From Beverwykella pulmonaria (taxonomy: Eukaryota; Ascomycota; Dothideomycetes; Pleosporales; Melanommataceae), in assembly GCA_001599595.1 (NCBI GenBank), contig BCHH01000013.1, positions 1,086,331 through 1,150,330 on the forward strand: 64,000 nt of DNA, read 5' to 3'. Within the stretch, counting starts at the first letter, position 1. The number at the start of each line of letters is the position of its first letter. A program made the translations under genes and the position numbers. Below, piece after piece: positions 43,884 to 56,182 of the stretch. The notes below the pieces were generated by a model. That model saw nothing but the letters and a program-made list of their open reading frames with translations. It was not told the origin of the DNA and searched no databases.

Positions 43884-46808
43884 ATGGACGACCTCTCGGG
43901 CCTTGACTGGTCCGCACCGAGCAAGCCGGCCTCGAAACCGCCCACCACGTTTCCTCCTTTCCGCCAAACGCCCACGCCCCAACTCTCTGGCCGCTCTACC
44001 CCCCTCTCCGCGCAACAGTCAGGCGCCGGCGCCATGTCATCGGGCAATCGAGCGTTCAAGCCGCCTTCGAAACCAGCAACCCCGGCCAACGATAGCTTTG
44101 CTGGCCTAGTGTCCCTCAATACCTCTAAAGCCTCGACTAACAACCTCACTCTTCAGCAACGGCAGAAACAACTGCAAGAGGAGAAGCTGCGGCAGGAGGC
44201 AGAGAGGAAAATACAGTATGAGACACACTTCGGCGCGTCTGAATCCAAATTCTGGGACACCTTAAGCAGCGGGAAGAACACTCCTGAACCCGCGTCGTCT
44301 GGCCTTCAACGGCCCGCGTTCAATGTTTCTGGAGGCAAAACGCTCTCTCAGACCATCAATAAGCCATTTGCAGGGCTAGATACTTCTTCCAAGCGCCCCA
44401 TACAGTCTTCACCGCCAGACGATGATCTACTTTCGGCCTTCAATTCTGCAGCCCCCGTGGATGCATCAAGTCATTTCCCTCCCTCTTCTTCCTTTAACAG
44501 TGGACGTAGTACACCCGCGGTCGGGACGCTTAATTCTAGGGGCCATACACCAGTCCCTCAAACCTCTACAAACAATGTCTTTGAGGATGATGATGACATG
44601 TTCGGGCTTGGACAATTGGGCCAAAGACCTACGCCTGCACCCGCGCCTGAAGCCTCTGCATCTACCGAAGACGATGATATACTTGGTCTACTTGGGAAGC
44701 CCGTGTCCGAGTTTCAAAAGAAACCAGAACCGAGTCCCGCTGAGGCGCGGCTCCCAAGCCCGCAACGCGCACCTTCGCCCGACATTGCTAGTCCTGAAGA
44801 TAAAGCTGTTGCGGAGTTGGTGGACATGGGATTCCCTGCGAACAAGTCTGCTATTGCGCTCGCAACAACGGAATCAGGAACTGACGTGCAGGCTGCTGTC
44901 AGCTGGCTCTTGAATCAGGCACACAATGAAGCCAAACAGAAGACCCAAGCTCGTAGTCAAGACAGGTCACGCCAGAGTCCAGATCATGATGAACGTCCTC
45001 GACCAAGAGATACTCGTACTCGAACAAGAGATTCTAGTGCGGACGAGCCTGTGCCTACATGGATGCGTAAAGAAGAAGGGCGTAGTCGATCAAGCCAGCG
45101 TAAACAAGAGAGTCAATCAGCCGCACAGGAAAAGGATGTTTCCAAGTACGCAGCGGAGCTGGGAACAAATCTTTTCAAATCCGCGAATTCACTCTGGAAG
45201 ACTGGACAAAAGAAGGTACAAAGAGCGGTTGCAGATCTCCAGCAAGACGGGGACCCGAATGTGCCCAAGTGGATGAAAAGTGCGCCAGGGCCGGACAATG
45301 AAGAGCGCGAACCGCCAAGTAAATCTCGAAGACCTATGCCAAGCGTTACAGATGAAGCCATGATGTTAGAAACAGGCTCACGTCCCGCCAAACCACTGCG
45401 TTCGAGCGATACCCACCATCACCCTGAGCCTCTTCCCGTGAGACAACGACGCGGGCCGGATGAGGTACATAATGGTTATCCAAACCGCATGTCATCGCAG
45501 TCACCTTCTCTTCGACAAAGCCAAGACAAACGCCCCAGTTCTAGGCTTACCCGTCAAGATGTGGAAGAACAGACATCTCAGGCCTATATCAGTCCTGCAC
45601 GACGAAAGAAGACAACACCACAGCCCGATCTCTTTTCAGCAGAGCAACCAACTTCTCAGCAAACCTTGCGTCAGCCAACTCCCACTCAGCACACATCTCG
45701 TCAATCAACGCCAGTTCAGTCCAACAACCCATTTCTTCAAGCAACATCAACACCGAAGTCCAGAAGTCCGGCAGTCACCCCACCCGCACCGAAACCAAGG
45801 CCACCACCTCGCCAGATTCCTCCTGCATCATCATCAGCACTCAACTCGTCTGCGTCTTATCGACTGAAAGGCTCAGAAGCCTTTAAACGTGGCGACTACT
45901 CTGCTGCCCACACTGCTTACTGCGCCGCGTTGAGCCCTCTCCCTGACACACACCCAATCACCATCATTGTGCTCTGCAACCGTGCCGTCACGAATATCAA
46001 AGTGGGCGATCCCAAAGCTGCGGTCTCTGATGCCGATGCGGCTTTGGCCATCATCGGAGTAGCTAAAGGAGAGGGTGAAAAGATTGCGTTGGGTGGCACG
46101 GAAGGGGCGAAGGACATGAAGGAGTTCTACGGTAAAGCGCTTATGCGGAAAGCCGAGGCACTCGAGCATATGGAGAAGTGGACCGACGCTAGTAAGGTTT
46201 GGAAAGAAGCAGTGGAAGCAGGTGTTGGAGGATCAATAAGCATTCAGGGACGAAATCGATGTGAGAAGGCAGCGGGTGGGGGGAATAACGCAGCAACTGC
46301 AGCAACCGCAAAACGACCCCCAGTACGAAAAGCCCTGCCACCTAAAGCATCCGCACTTGCAGATCTTGGTGGGGCGCCCGCATCGGAATCCGAAGCTGTT
46401 AAGAAACTGAAAGCAGCCAATATTGCAGCAGAGAACTTGGACGAGGAGAAGTTTGCGCTTACGGATCAGGTCGATGCGACGCTCGTGGCGTGGAAGGGTT
46501 CCAAGTCCAACAATCTACGGGCTCTTCTGGGATCATTGGACAAAGTGCTATGGCCTGAGGCGGGATGGAACAAGGTCAACATGGGCGATCTGGTCATGCC
46601 GAACAAGGTCAAGATCGTGTACATGAAGGCCATAGCCAAGGTCCATCCTGACAAGGTAAGGTTTCTCTTCAGGATTTTTGTACATGTTCTAACTGTTTTA
46701 TTCTAGATTTCGCAGACTGCCACGACGGAGCAGCGTATGATCAGCGCTGCTGTGTTCGCGACACTGAACGAGGCCTGGGACAAGTTCAAGAAGGACAATG
46801 GAATGTAG
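43884..46808 (+). CDS. swa2: Auxilin-like clathrin uncoating protein Swa2 (UBA, TPR, J domain)
   Basis: Two exons, 43884-46655 and 46707-46808, with a 51-bp intron; 957 residues. Order of parts: a clathrin-binding-like acidic/DLL N-terminal region (EDDDMFGLGQL, EDDDILGLLG), a UBA domain (about 305-350, VAELVDMGFPANKSAIALAT), a disordered Arg/Ser/Pro middle, a TPR region (about 660-770, RLKGSEAFKRGDYSAAHTAY) and a C-terminal J domain with HPD at 921-923. The last exon completes the J domain (LNEAWDKFKKDN). Swa2 recruits Hsp70 to strip clathrin coats from vesicles. The domain order matches yeast Swa2. The ATG at 43884 is the first in frame. Confidence 0.94.
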
Positions 46809-47313
46809 GCAAGGTTGGGAAGCTGCGAGTCTTGGGCATAGCGACTTTAGATTCCGAATAGACGCATGATATGAGTTATGAGATACATTTAGCGATTTGA
46901 CAACATAGTGAATGAATGCTAAACTTTGTGGCCAGATTCGGTTAGTGGAAATAATAGGTACGTACCTTGCAGGGTTGTTCCCTAGAGCTTTAGTGTCCCG
47001 AGGTCTGCAAAGACTTTTTTCAACGGCCATCACAGTCACACCACAACTTTCCACCTCAAACCCGCATCTTCATCGAATATATTTAATGCGGCATTCTCAA
47101 TTGATTTTCTTCCAGCCCTTTTGTTTTGAATCCTACTTTCGACCTTGTTCCCGCCTCCACCACGCATAAAATTGGCGTCGCATCAATCAGCATTGCCACT
47201 TTCCCTATCACTCCTTTTTTGGAGATTACAGATTTTGCTTTTCTTTTTTTCGCTAGAGGACTTACTTGACGGACGACGGCTACGTCATAGCGAGCAGACT
47301 TGAAGGATTTACA
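46809..47313. other. Tandem-gene intergenic region
   Basis: 505 bp between swa2 and the PQ-loop transporter. It carries T-rich stretches near 47210-47255 just before the transporter gene. No other feature. Confidence 0.55.
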
Positions 47314-48547
47314 ATGTTTCCTCCCTCTCAAGGGCTGAGGCTCGATATCGAGACTATTAGTCAGATTTGCGGGTCTGTTTCTATTGCGTGTTGGATTGGT
47401 ATGTTTGATTCTCTTCTGGTGCTGTGTGGCCTTCCTTTTATCGGTTGTAGGTTGGGGTTTTTCAACCCAACATCTACGACTTGAATTCCGAGTCGGTTCT
47501 GGCAGAAAAACAATTGGGAAGCAAGAAACTTGGCTAACACGCTCTATAGTTGTCTTCTCGCCGCAAATTATCGAGAATTGGAGACGAGCATCGGCCGATG
47601 GCCTCTCAGTCGTCTTTCTCGTGGTGTGGCTTTTCGGGGATTTCTTCAACATCTTTGGCGCAGTTTTACAGGGCGTCCTGCCTACGATGATCATCCTGGC
47701 TGTCTACTACACATTAGCCGATATCGTATTGCTGCTCCAATTATTCTGGTACAGAGGCTTTACTCTCACCGATACCATTAAGAAACCAGACGACGATGAA
47801 ACCCCAAAGCCCAGTACTATAGCAAACGAACATTCACCTCTTCTTTCTCACACCAACGGCAATGGCAACGGTTACACCAACGGGTACCACACGCCCCCAC
47901 GTATCTCCGATATCGACCGCCGCCACTCGGTGACCTCTATCGGCTCGTTCCGCGAACGCTTCCTCTCCATTGATGGCACGCATCTCTCCCCGGTAACCCC
48001 CCTCCACCCCGACTCAGACCCCACTGTAAAAAAACCCCACTCCCGCCCACAAACCACACAGTCCACTCTCCAAACCGTCCTCTTCAACCTCGGTACTATC
48101 GTCCTCGTCTGTGCCTCAGGCGTTTTCGGCTGGTGGCTCAGCGCTACCCCAGACGACGATCCCAGCCCTACGCCCATCACGTTCAACACCTGGGGTCAGA
48201 TCTTCGGGTACATCTGCGCTGCCTTGTACCTCGGGTCGCGGGTCCCACAGCTCTTGCTCAACTACCGGCGGAAATCTACCGAGGGCATCTCCATGCTTTT
48301 TTTCCTCTTCGCGTGTATTGGAAATCTGACATATGTGCTGAGTATCGTGGCATACAAGCCAGTTTGTGCTGAGAAGAGATGTGGGGCGGGTGAGGCGAGG
48401 GATTTGTATCTGAGGTATATAGCGGTTAACGTGAGTTGGTTGTTGGGGAGCTTCGGGACATTGTTGTTGGATTTATGCGTTTTTATTCAGTACTTTTGGT
48501 ATAAGAAGGAGGAGTGTGACAGCGAGGAAGATGCACTGTTGGTATAG
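47314..48547 (+). CDS. PQ-loop repeat transporter, YPQ/cystinosin-like vacuolar basic amino acid transporter
   Basis: Two exons, 47314-47398 and 47550-48547, with a 151-bp intron; 360 residues. The splice yields SIACWIVVFSPQIIENWRRA, which carries the first PQ loop. The second is SRVPQLLLNYRRKSTEG, later in the protein. Seven hydrophobic segments fit the family, with a long cytosolic loop (about 130-225) rich in Asn/Gly, Ser and Pro between the third and fourth. Yeast Ypq proteins sit in the vacuole membrane and export lysine, arginine or histidine. Substrate preference is inferred. The C terminus is acidic (CDSEEDALLV), possibly a vacuolar sorting signal. Confidence 0.93.
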
Positions 48548-49310
48548 GGGTAGAAAGTTCGCGGGTATGTATATGGTCTTGATTTCATGTTGGGATATGG
48601 GATATGGTGTTTTCGGCCGGAAAAAAATTTCGGGATCTGTTTGGCTGGGTATGGAACAAAAGCGTGTACACGGGCAAGTAACAAGTTAGTCAATCTAGGA
48701 CATCAAGGGCCGCATTGTGCTCTATTTTTGTTCGTTGATAAGAGCCTCTTTCCCTCCTCTAGATCTTCTGTCCCTCTAATTATCTTCCTCCTTCGTACTG
48801 TCTCACCCTCTGTTCGCCACCATGGCGCATTCGTGGAGCGCACGATGGCCAAAATCGGAATCAATAAGATACTTGAGTTATCGCACCTCGGGCTTTTAAA
48901 CATGACATGTCTAGCCTCCACCGAAGGCGCCCAAAGTTGTGACTATCCGGCAGCGCACTACCCTTTCCGTCTTTCGTCTTCTCGTCGCTCGCGTAGGTTA
49001 AAACACACGTCAAAGGTATCTTAGAATAGAATGGCTAGTTTGTTGACGCAATTTGCGTTGCGTTCGGGGGGGGAATGGAAGTGAATTCTGTAGAAGGTGA
49101 TACTAATGTTGCATTTGAACATTCTGGAATTTAGATAACGAAGCACTTCTCACTTCTGTAGTGAATCAAAGACTCAGCTCCTATGCATCTCTCCCTACAA
49201 TTCGCACGCTCGAACGCATTTCCTTACGTTAATACCAACATAACTTAGTTTGTTACCAACCTTTTTTTTCCCCCTAACCACGCGGTAGTGCACCTATCCA
49301 CTTCGACATA
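48548..49310. other. Convergent intergenic region
   Basis: 763 bp between the PQ-loop transporter and Mpo1 stop codons. Contains a G8 run near 49065 and T/C homopolymers near 49262. No gene seen. Confidence 0.55.
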
Positions 49311-50100
49311 TCACTCCCCCTTCTTCGCCTTCAACTTCGCTACCTCCGCCTCGATCCCTCCCTCGACCTCAGCCTGCAACTTCTTATAAAAGCCTAATTT
49401 GAACAGGACTTCGTACCACACGAACAGCGGAGCTAGAAATAGCGCTTGCACCAGATTATCTAACAGGGCTGGTTTTCGGCCCTCGAATTTGCCATGCCCG
49501 ATGAATTGTAATATCCAAGAGACCACGTGGACAGAGATGGCGACGGTGTTGAGTTTGCGCAACGAGGGGGGGATGCTGGAAGTGGCTTTGGAGTGGAGTT
49601 TATTCGAGAGGGAGGACAGAGAGACGACGAGCGGGGCTATCGCTGCGCCGGCGAGGTTGGGGGACAAGATCAAGTACAAAGTTGCGTAGGTTGTGGCCGC
49701 AAGGGTGGAGAGGTTGAGCGGGAGGTTCAGGCGGGAGAGGATTTTGGGGAGAGGGAGTGGGAGGGTCAGCGTGTTTGTGCCCTGGACGGTAGCCATTAGT
49801 ATATCGCTGGGCTGAGAAGGGAAGGGAGGGGATTGAGGAGAGGGGGATGACGTACGAAGATGAAGCCTGTGAAGAGCAGGATGGGCACACATGTTATGTG
49901 GATTGCTACATTGGTCTGTACTTTATCAGTCCTTATCTTCTGAGCTCAAGATACGAGGACTGGACGGTTGGAGTGAGGGGAACGAACGGGGTTGCGGTGG
50001 TATGCGCCGTACTTGTATCGCATTAGCGTAGCTTGAGCAATAGAGGGGAGGGAAGTCGGGAACGCACGAATACGAGCTGTTTCTTGAGATCGAATGGCAT
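49311..50100 (-). CDS. mpo1: Mpo1-like 2-hydroxy fatty acid dioxygenase (DUF962), four exons
   Basis: Exons 50100-50068, 50011-49988, 49915-49856 and 49781-49311; introns of 56, 72 and 74 bp; 195 residues. The short exons encode MPFDLKKQLVF, YGAYHRNP and TNVAIHITCVPILLFTGFIF; all joins are phase 0 and reproduce the family N terminus. The last exon starts at GTNTLTLPL, after a CCGTCCAG acceptor with an upstream TACTAAT branch site, so the in-frame ATG at 49796 lies inside the intron and is not the start. The conserved HVVSWILQFIGHGKFEGR block follows, with several membrane segments. Yeast Mpo1 is an ER Fe(II) dioxygenase that shortens 2-hydroxy fatty acids in phytosphingosine breakdown. The 24-nt second exon is the shortest internal exon in the window. 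Confidence 0.92.
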
Positions 50101-50750
50101 CTTGAAGGCTTGTACTGGTGCAGTCTTGTAATTACTCTTTGTTGTGTGGTTGAGAGGGGGGGGGGTGGAGCGATGCCACAAGGCCGGAGGTTGCCAGGAA
50201 CCGAAGCAAGCAAGCGACAAGAGGAGAACGCCCAAGTCTAGCTCAAAGCACCAGAATCTGGTCAATTGTAGCGGAGGGCCGGGTGAGGCGGAACACTGAG
50301 CCTTATATCTCCCATAGACATCAGCGCACTCTCACGCACGACAAACCCACGTGAGAGCCGAGGCACTTTCCTCATTTGTACTAGGGCAAGGTGCCAAAGG
50401 TGCCACGCTGATGCGTTCCGGTTCACGCTTCCGTGAGGCTTCGGAGCTAGGCTTTCTTATTTGGACGTCAGTTATTTGATGAGAATGAGAGAGGAAGAGT
50501 AAAGAAGTATGCGTGCAGGCTGTGGATACAAAACATTAGTGATTGACTATCTATCAAAGGAGATGGCTACGAAGAAGGCCTCAAAGAGCCCTCCTTCCGT
50601 CGAAATCCTGTACCATTCATCCCCCATGTCCATAATTCGGTTTCTCGACTCCATCCATTACTACTCCGAGCCGCCACGCATCTCGATATCCGGGTCTCCC
50701 TCACATCTATCGTCAAAATATCACTCTCGCTGAGAAGCCTAACGAGCACA
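50101..50750. other. Intergenic region upstream of mpo1
   Basis: 650 bp between the mpo1 start and the sugar porter stop, both minus strand. Includes a G9 run at about 50157-50165 within the probable mpo1 leader. No gene seen. Confidence 0.55.
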
Positions 50751-53013
50751 CTACGCAGCTTTCTCGCCCTTCTCAACCGGCTTCGGGATATACTCCTCCT
50801 CATTGAACTTATATAGCTGCGGCTTTGCAAGACCCCTGCGACGCAAAATCCACGTCTTGAACCACCACGGGAGATTCTGGCCCGCTTGATACTTCATATG
50901 GGTGCGTGTGGGCACGGCGAAGACGTAGTCGAGTTCTTCAAGGGTACGCTGTTTGGTCTCGGGGAGCCAGAGGAATCTAGAGGCCAGGTCAGAATGTGGG
51001 GAAAATAGAGGGAGAAGGCCATAGGGATTCTTACATCATGACGAAGGCTAGCGCGTTCATGCCAGCGTAGAAGCCAAAGACGCCCTGCGCGTGCATTTTC
51101 CGAAGCATAGTCGGCAGTGTGAGGGACAGGACCGAGGCCCAAAAGTTGTTCGTCGCTACTGCCCAGCTCATGCCGACCTCACGATGGGAGAGCGGGAATA
51201 CCTCTGCGGAGTAGGTAAACGGAACCGGGCCTTCGCCTGGAGAGTAGAACGCTCCGAATAGGTACACGAAGAAGGCGATCAAGCCAAGGTGGGCTTTGCT
51301 CGATGAGGGAATCCAATAGCAGAACCCAGCTGCGAGGAGAGTCCAACACATATTCGGGAAGGTGAAGAGAAGCAGACCCCGACGCCCAAAGGTATCGATT
51401 GTCCAGACGGCAGGCCAGGCGAAGGTGAAGTTGACTAAGCCAAAGCCGAAGGAGGCTAGGAGAGCTTGCTTCTCGCTGAAGCCGCCCTCCTTGAATATGG
51501 TCGATGAGTAGAAGGCGATGATGTTGACTGTTCTTCATGTCAGCCATTACACGCAATTCATTCAGAGGGGTTGCTCACTTCCGCACATCTGTTGCCCTAT
51601 CATTACAATGCCAGACGCCTGGGTTGCACGGCGCACACGTGGGATCGTGAACAGCTCGAAGAAGCGCGTGAAGAAGTTGCTCTCCGGCTTCAGGCCTGAT
51701 TCGTGGATGAGGACCTCTTCCTGCACGAGAAGTGCGTGCGTATAGTAGAGATCACGGGCGGCCTGGAGAGGTGTGTTTCGCAGTCTCAGGAACGATGCAT
51801 ATGCCTTTCCGTACCGCTTCTTCTTCATCAACCACCTAGGGGACTCCGGGCAGAAGTAGATACCAATGAGAAGGGGGACCGCGGGAATGAAGGCAGAGCC
51901 TACCTGTAGCCTCCACGCAATCGCTCCCACGTTCATAACCGCAAGATTAGCAGCCGTGCCGAGCAAGATGCCAAAGGCCGTCCAGACCTGCCACGACATG
52001 ACAAGGCCACCACGGATGTTCGCCGGCGAGTTTTCAGCAGAGTAGACGGGTACAGTGACTTCCTTGAGACCCATGCCAATACCAAGCAACACGCGACAAG
52101 CAGCAAGCTGGCCCCAGTGCTGCGTCAGACCGGATCCGATGGGAGAAAGGACAGAGAAGATGGCGGCGACGAAGATGGTGCCGCGGCGGCCGAGGAGTTC
52201 ATTGACTGGGTCGGAGATCCAGGCAGCGCTATCGAAAGTCAGGAGACGATATAGTGTTTCGAGGGGTTAGTTTGGGCAACCTACAACAAGGCGATGGCGA
52301 TATAAGGGCAGGAGTTCACGAAGCCGACAATCCAGCTGTTCTTGATGCAGGTGCCGGCAGCTTCACACACTGCTCCACTATCCGGGATACCGAAATCCGC
52401 CGGGAAACTCAGATTGGCGCCATTGGATCCCTAGGCCAGATTAGTTATGGGCGTGTTACCTTTCAGCGTGCAACATACCGTCTGGTCCCAACCCTGGATG
52501 GCAGCGGCGATGGAGTTGAGAAAAATTGTGATGTAGAGAATCCTGGGGTGCTTCCAGCGATGAGTAATCTCCTCGCGGAGCGCAGTACGATCACTCTCAT
52601 CGAGCTCCTCGAGCTCCTCGAACAGGTGGGGGGACTGAGCTACAAGAGCGCCCTTGCGCAGAAGCGGGGCGGCGTCCTCTAGCCCGTTCTCTTGGGCAAA
52701 AGCATCGACATCTGCGAGAAGCTGCTCCCTGGGAACACCAATGAGTGGGTTGCGAATCCTACAGGACGTTGTTAGTGAAACGTGGGAGAGGGTGGTGGTA
52801 ATTGGGAAAACGTACTCGCCCTCGACGTTGGAGCTTAGGGCGTGGATGCTGTCTTTGCGCCTGGTCTCGTCGGCGAAGATGGAAGCCCGGCGCTCGTGGT
52901 GCTCCTCGGCGACTGGGCTATGAAATTGGTTAGTTGTCTATACTTGTGAAGATTGGGCGCGGAGCATACGCGATCTTGGTGTCGTCCTTGGGATCGTCCT
53001 TGGGGTCAGCCAT
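50751..53013 (-). CDS. MFS sugar porter
   Basis: Seven exons: 53013-52970, 52917-52816, 52758-52479, 52430-52285, 52228-51579, 51527-51035 and 50976-50751; introns of 48-58 bp; 646 residues. The soluble N terminus (about 120 residues) opens [13 protein letters not shown], and twelve membrane helices follow. Sugar porter signatures are GRRGTIF after helix 2, the helix 4-5 region [45 protein letters not shown] restored by a splice, and [13 protein letters not shown] near the end. The long N-terminal extension and the [15 protein letters not shown] variant suggest the fungal maltose/hexose-type group, but the transported sugar cannot be assigned. It is the most intron-rich gene here. Confidence 0.94.
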
Positions 53014-54799
53014 GGTGAGCGAAGAAGAGGTGAAGAGCGGATGGGGTGTGTTGGACAGGCCGCTCTGCGGCCGGGGGAGAGCAGTTGTTATATGATTGTG
53101 GGGAGCTCAGTCATGGAGCTGAAGCTGGAGCTAGGCGGTGTATTATTTATTTGTGCAAGGGACAATGTTGCACCGCGGCGGTTGCTGGGCGTGAGGGGAA
53201 GCTCTTTTGTCAAGCTGTGCAACCTTGCCCTTCCCTCGGCATGCCAGGCATGTTTTATGTACGTGGTGCATGGTGACGGCTAGTCACGAGGCAACTCTAT
53301 GTTGAAGCGCACCAATCGCCATGATAGTGCTGAGAGCATCCAACAACTCGGGCGCTGCGTCTCTCATCTCCCTGGGTCAAGTGCAGGTATTCACCGTGTC
53401 TGGGTCGGAAAAACAAGCTTGGGGCGTCTGAAGCCTTAATGATGAAATTTCGTAAGTGGCTCTTCGCAAGGACCAACGCCAGGAAGCGCCTTCTTTTCTA
53501 TTCGTCCGCGGGTCTGGGGTTGGGCGTTGTGGCGCTTTAGGCTGACGGCACGCTGCACACCCACCCCAGGAAGAGGCGCGGCATTGCCCCGCTCGGACTC
53601 CCCGTTGCACATCTTGGCGCTGGGGGAGTGAATGCTAACGTCTGGGGTCGCGGCAAGCTGCTTTGCTCGGCGTCAGCCCGTGTGTAGGAACGACTTGCAT
53701 GGCGCGTGCAGCGGGTTTGGATGGACCGTCGACCTACTGGAATTGGCCTAAGGTCGATGTTCGCTCACACCATCTTCTGGGCAACAACAGATCTGATGCA
53801 CTAAGGCCTTGTGGGGTTTTGAGGTTGGGAGGAGTAGGACGAGAACCTGAAACATCCAATAAACAAATTCGAGGACCGGTAACGGTGGGGAACTTCGAGT
53901 CTGACTTGTGCGGCGCATGTCCCATTGCGCATAGGGAATACGGGCGTGCTAACACATCGGGCGCCGGGCCATCATCCTGGTAGTTACACCCCCATAGTCA
54001 ATCATTGGCACCATAATCTTACCATTATGGCTCCATCAGCATGCATCTGTGACACCTGTCTCTCTGATTTTGTTTCTGTGTCTGCCGTGACATGGCAATC
54101 GCAGCCAAGTTGATAGCTCCTCTGAGGTATCACTCGAGGCGTTCTTGATGCCCTCGGCGCTTTTGCCAAACATCTATCGTGCTTGGCTATAAGCTTGTCT
54201 GCGTATCAATCCTTAGATCCGCTTACGCCATCCATTTAGTCACTTCCGAGAATCCAGCATCCAGCGCGATCTGACCTCAACCATAAGGGAGATGCGAAGC
54301 ACAGGATGGCGTCGATTGGCAGTGGCTCTGCCCTTCAACTTCCTTTTTGAATCCAATTCTCAAACATTATACACATTATTCTATTTCGCAAATATCAGAT
54401 TCCACACGTTGGCTTGTCGTCGCAAAATTTCCGTTTAGTGTAGTGCGTTATACATTCTACCTAGCGGGACGCCTCAATCGCCCGTTGCCGGCACTAACGC
54501 AACGATGCGATCGTGAAATCCGGGGAAGCGTCAAAGTGTGGCGTAGTCCAGAAACACAACTCTAGGCAGCCACAATTGATTTGGCTGTTCAAGTTCCCAG
54601 AAGCGTGGAAATTCCGCCTCGTCCTAACGCTTCACCGGAGCATGATGAGCATTGACTTGTAAGGATAGCTTGGCTAGTCTACTAGAATGAAATTGTGATA
54701 TCAGTGTTTAGATATATATCCACTCCAGGAACTCCATACGCGCACTATATGCCATGTCCTCATCGCATCTCTCATCACCCTTCCTACACCCTTCCACTC
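53014..54799. other. Intergenic region upstream of the sugar porter
   Basis: 1.8 kb between the sugar porter start and the SPC3 stop, both minus strand. Probably a large promoter for the transporter. No supported gene or RNA. Confidence 0.5.
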
Positions 54800-55711
54800 C
54801 TAAGCTTTGCCTCCTTTCTTCATAGGATACTCCCCACCAACCTCCAACCTATGCCCCTCCTTCCCCTTCTCCACATCCAAATCCTTCATCTTCTTCCCAA
54901 CCTCAGGAAAGTCAAACTTGTCACTAACGCCCCCCTTTAACGCCTCCCACGTCCCATACGTCCTCTTATTCTCCCATACTAATGCCCCGACCCAGGGCTG
55001 CACATTCCACCCCAACTCGAGTACCACATCTGTCCTATTCTGCAATTTCCCCGTGATATCCGTGATCTGGTACTTTGGCCTCTGATTCGATAGATGGATC
55101 TCTCCGATTGGGTATGGGGACTCTGATTTCTTCTCCTTCTTCGCACCCTTGGCAGGTTTTGGTTTTTTTGCGGATTTGGGGAACGGGTGGTTGTAGTGGT
55201 TTTGGTGCCAGGGCGCTGATTTAGAGGCGAGAATCGCGTCCCAGATTATGGCTTCTGAGGCGGGTTCCGAGGGCTTGGTGGACGGGTAGATGGCTTTTAG
55301 GTATAGGAAGACTTGTTTTGTGTTCCAGTTGAAGAGGGAGTTGAGATCTGTTCCAAGCCCTTGTCAACAATTGCGATTATCTATTGTGAAGAGGATTGAT
55401 GCAAGGTGGAGAGAGAAAGAAAAAAAGCGTAGCGTACCCGCGTCCAGATCGAACTTAATATGCGCATACTCCTCCTTCTTGTAACTGTAGTAATGCGGTC
55501 GGCCTCTCACACTGTTCCCCATTAGCAATCCATACCCATATCGCCATCTTCATAATAGGAAACCGTACACCTGGACATTTCGCAGCTGCACGCTCGCTGA
55601 GGGAGCCTGCGGGTTGATGAAGGTGGAAAGCGCAATGACCGCGGCGACGGTGAACGCTACAGTGGTGAAGAATCCGAAGACATTCTGCACTCGGACTAAG
55701 GCTGAGTGCAT
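54800..55711 (-). CDS. spc3: Signal peptidase complex subunit 3
   Basis: Exons 55711-55569, 55511-55438 and 55347-54800; introns of 57 and 90 bp; 254 residues. A single N-terminal membrane helix (FGFFTTVAFTVAAVIALSTF) is followed by a luminal domain: LRNVQVVRGRPHYYSYKKEE, FDLDADLNSLFNWNTKQVF, VLELGWNVQPWVGALVW. Both splices are needed to form these family motifs. SPC3 is essential for the ER signal peptidase that removes secretory signal peptides. A Lys/Pro-rich insertion (about 128-150, KSAKKPKPAKGAKKEKK) and a C-terminal extension make it longer than yeast Spc3, as in other filamentous fungi. Confidence 0.94.
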
Positions 55712-56182
55712 TTTGGCGACGCAGTGGGTGGTGGTGGGAGAGTGTTGGTGCGATTGCGGTGGAGCTTGTTCTAAACACGTCTCTGGAGCTGTCAGCCCTA
55801 TGGCGGTATACGCTAATAGCTTGGCAAAGGAGATATTCCGATCATGAAATTCAGAATCAAAGTCGAGAGTAATGCATACATTGGCTCACTTGATGCAGAA
55901 ACTGTGAGCTTGCAATGCTATTATTCTTTATTCTACCTATTACTTAAAAGCTGATAATAGTCATTTGCATTCAAGGTTTTGCTAATACATCACAAGAGAC
56001 ATTTAGATCCTCCAAACCAAATGTTACAGATAGCTTGAGCGCATATGAATATCATATGCTCAAACTCTCTATGCCATAGCTGTTATACATATTACTCGTA
56101 AGCTGACAATACCACCTAATGCGTATCATGTCCACCCTCTAAGCGCGACGCCCTAAGAAATCTAACACCCGTGGACAGGCAT
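55712..56182. other. Intergenic region between spc3 and xrn1
   Basis: 471 bp. AT-rich 3' flank of xrn1 at 55900-56080 and the spc3 promoter. Nothing else seen. Confidence 0.55.
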
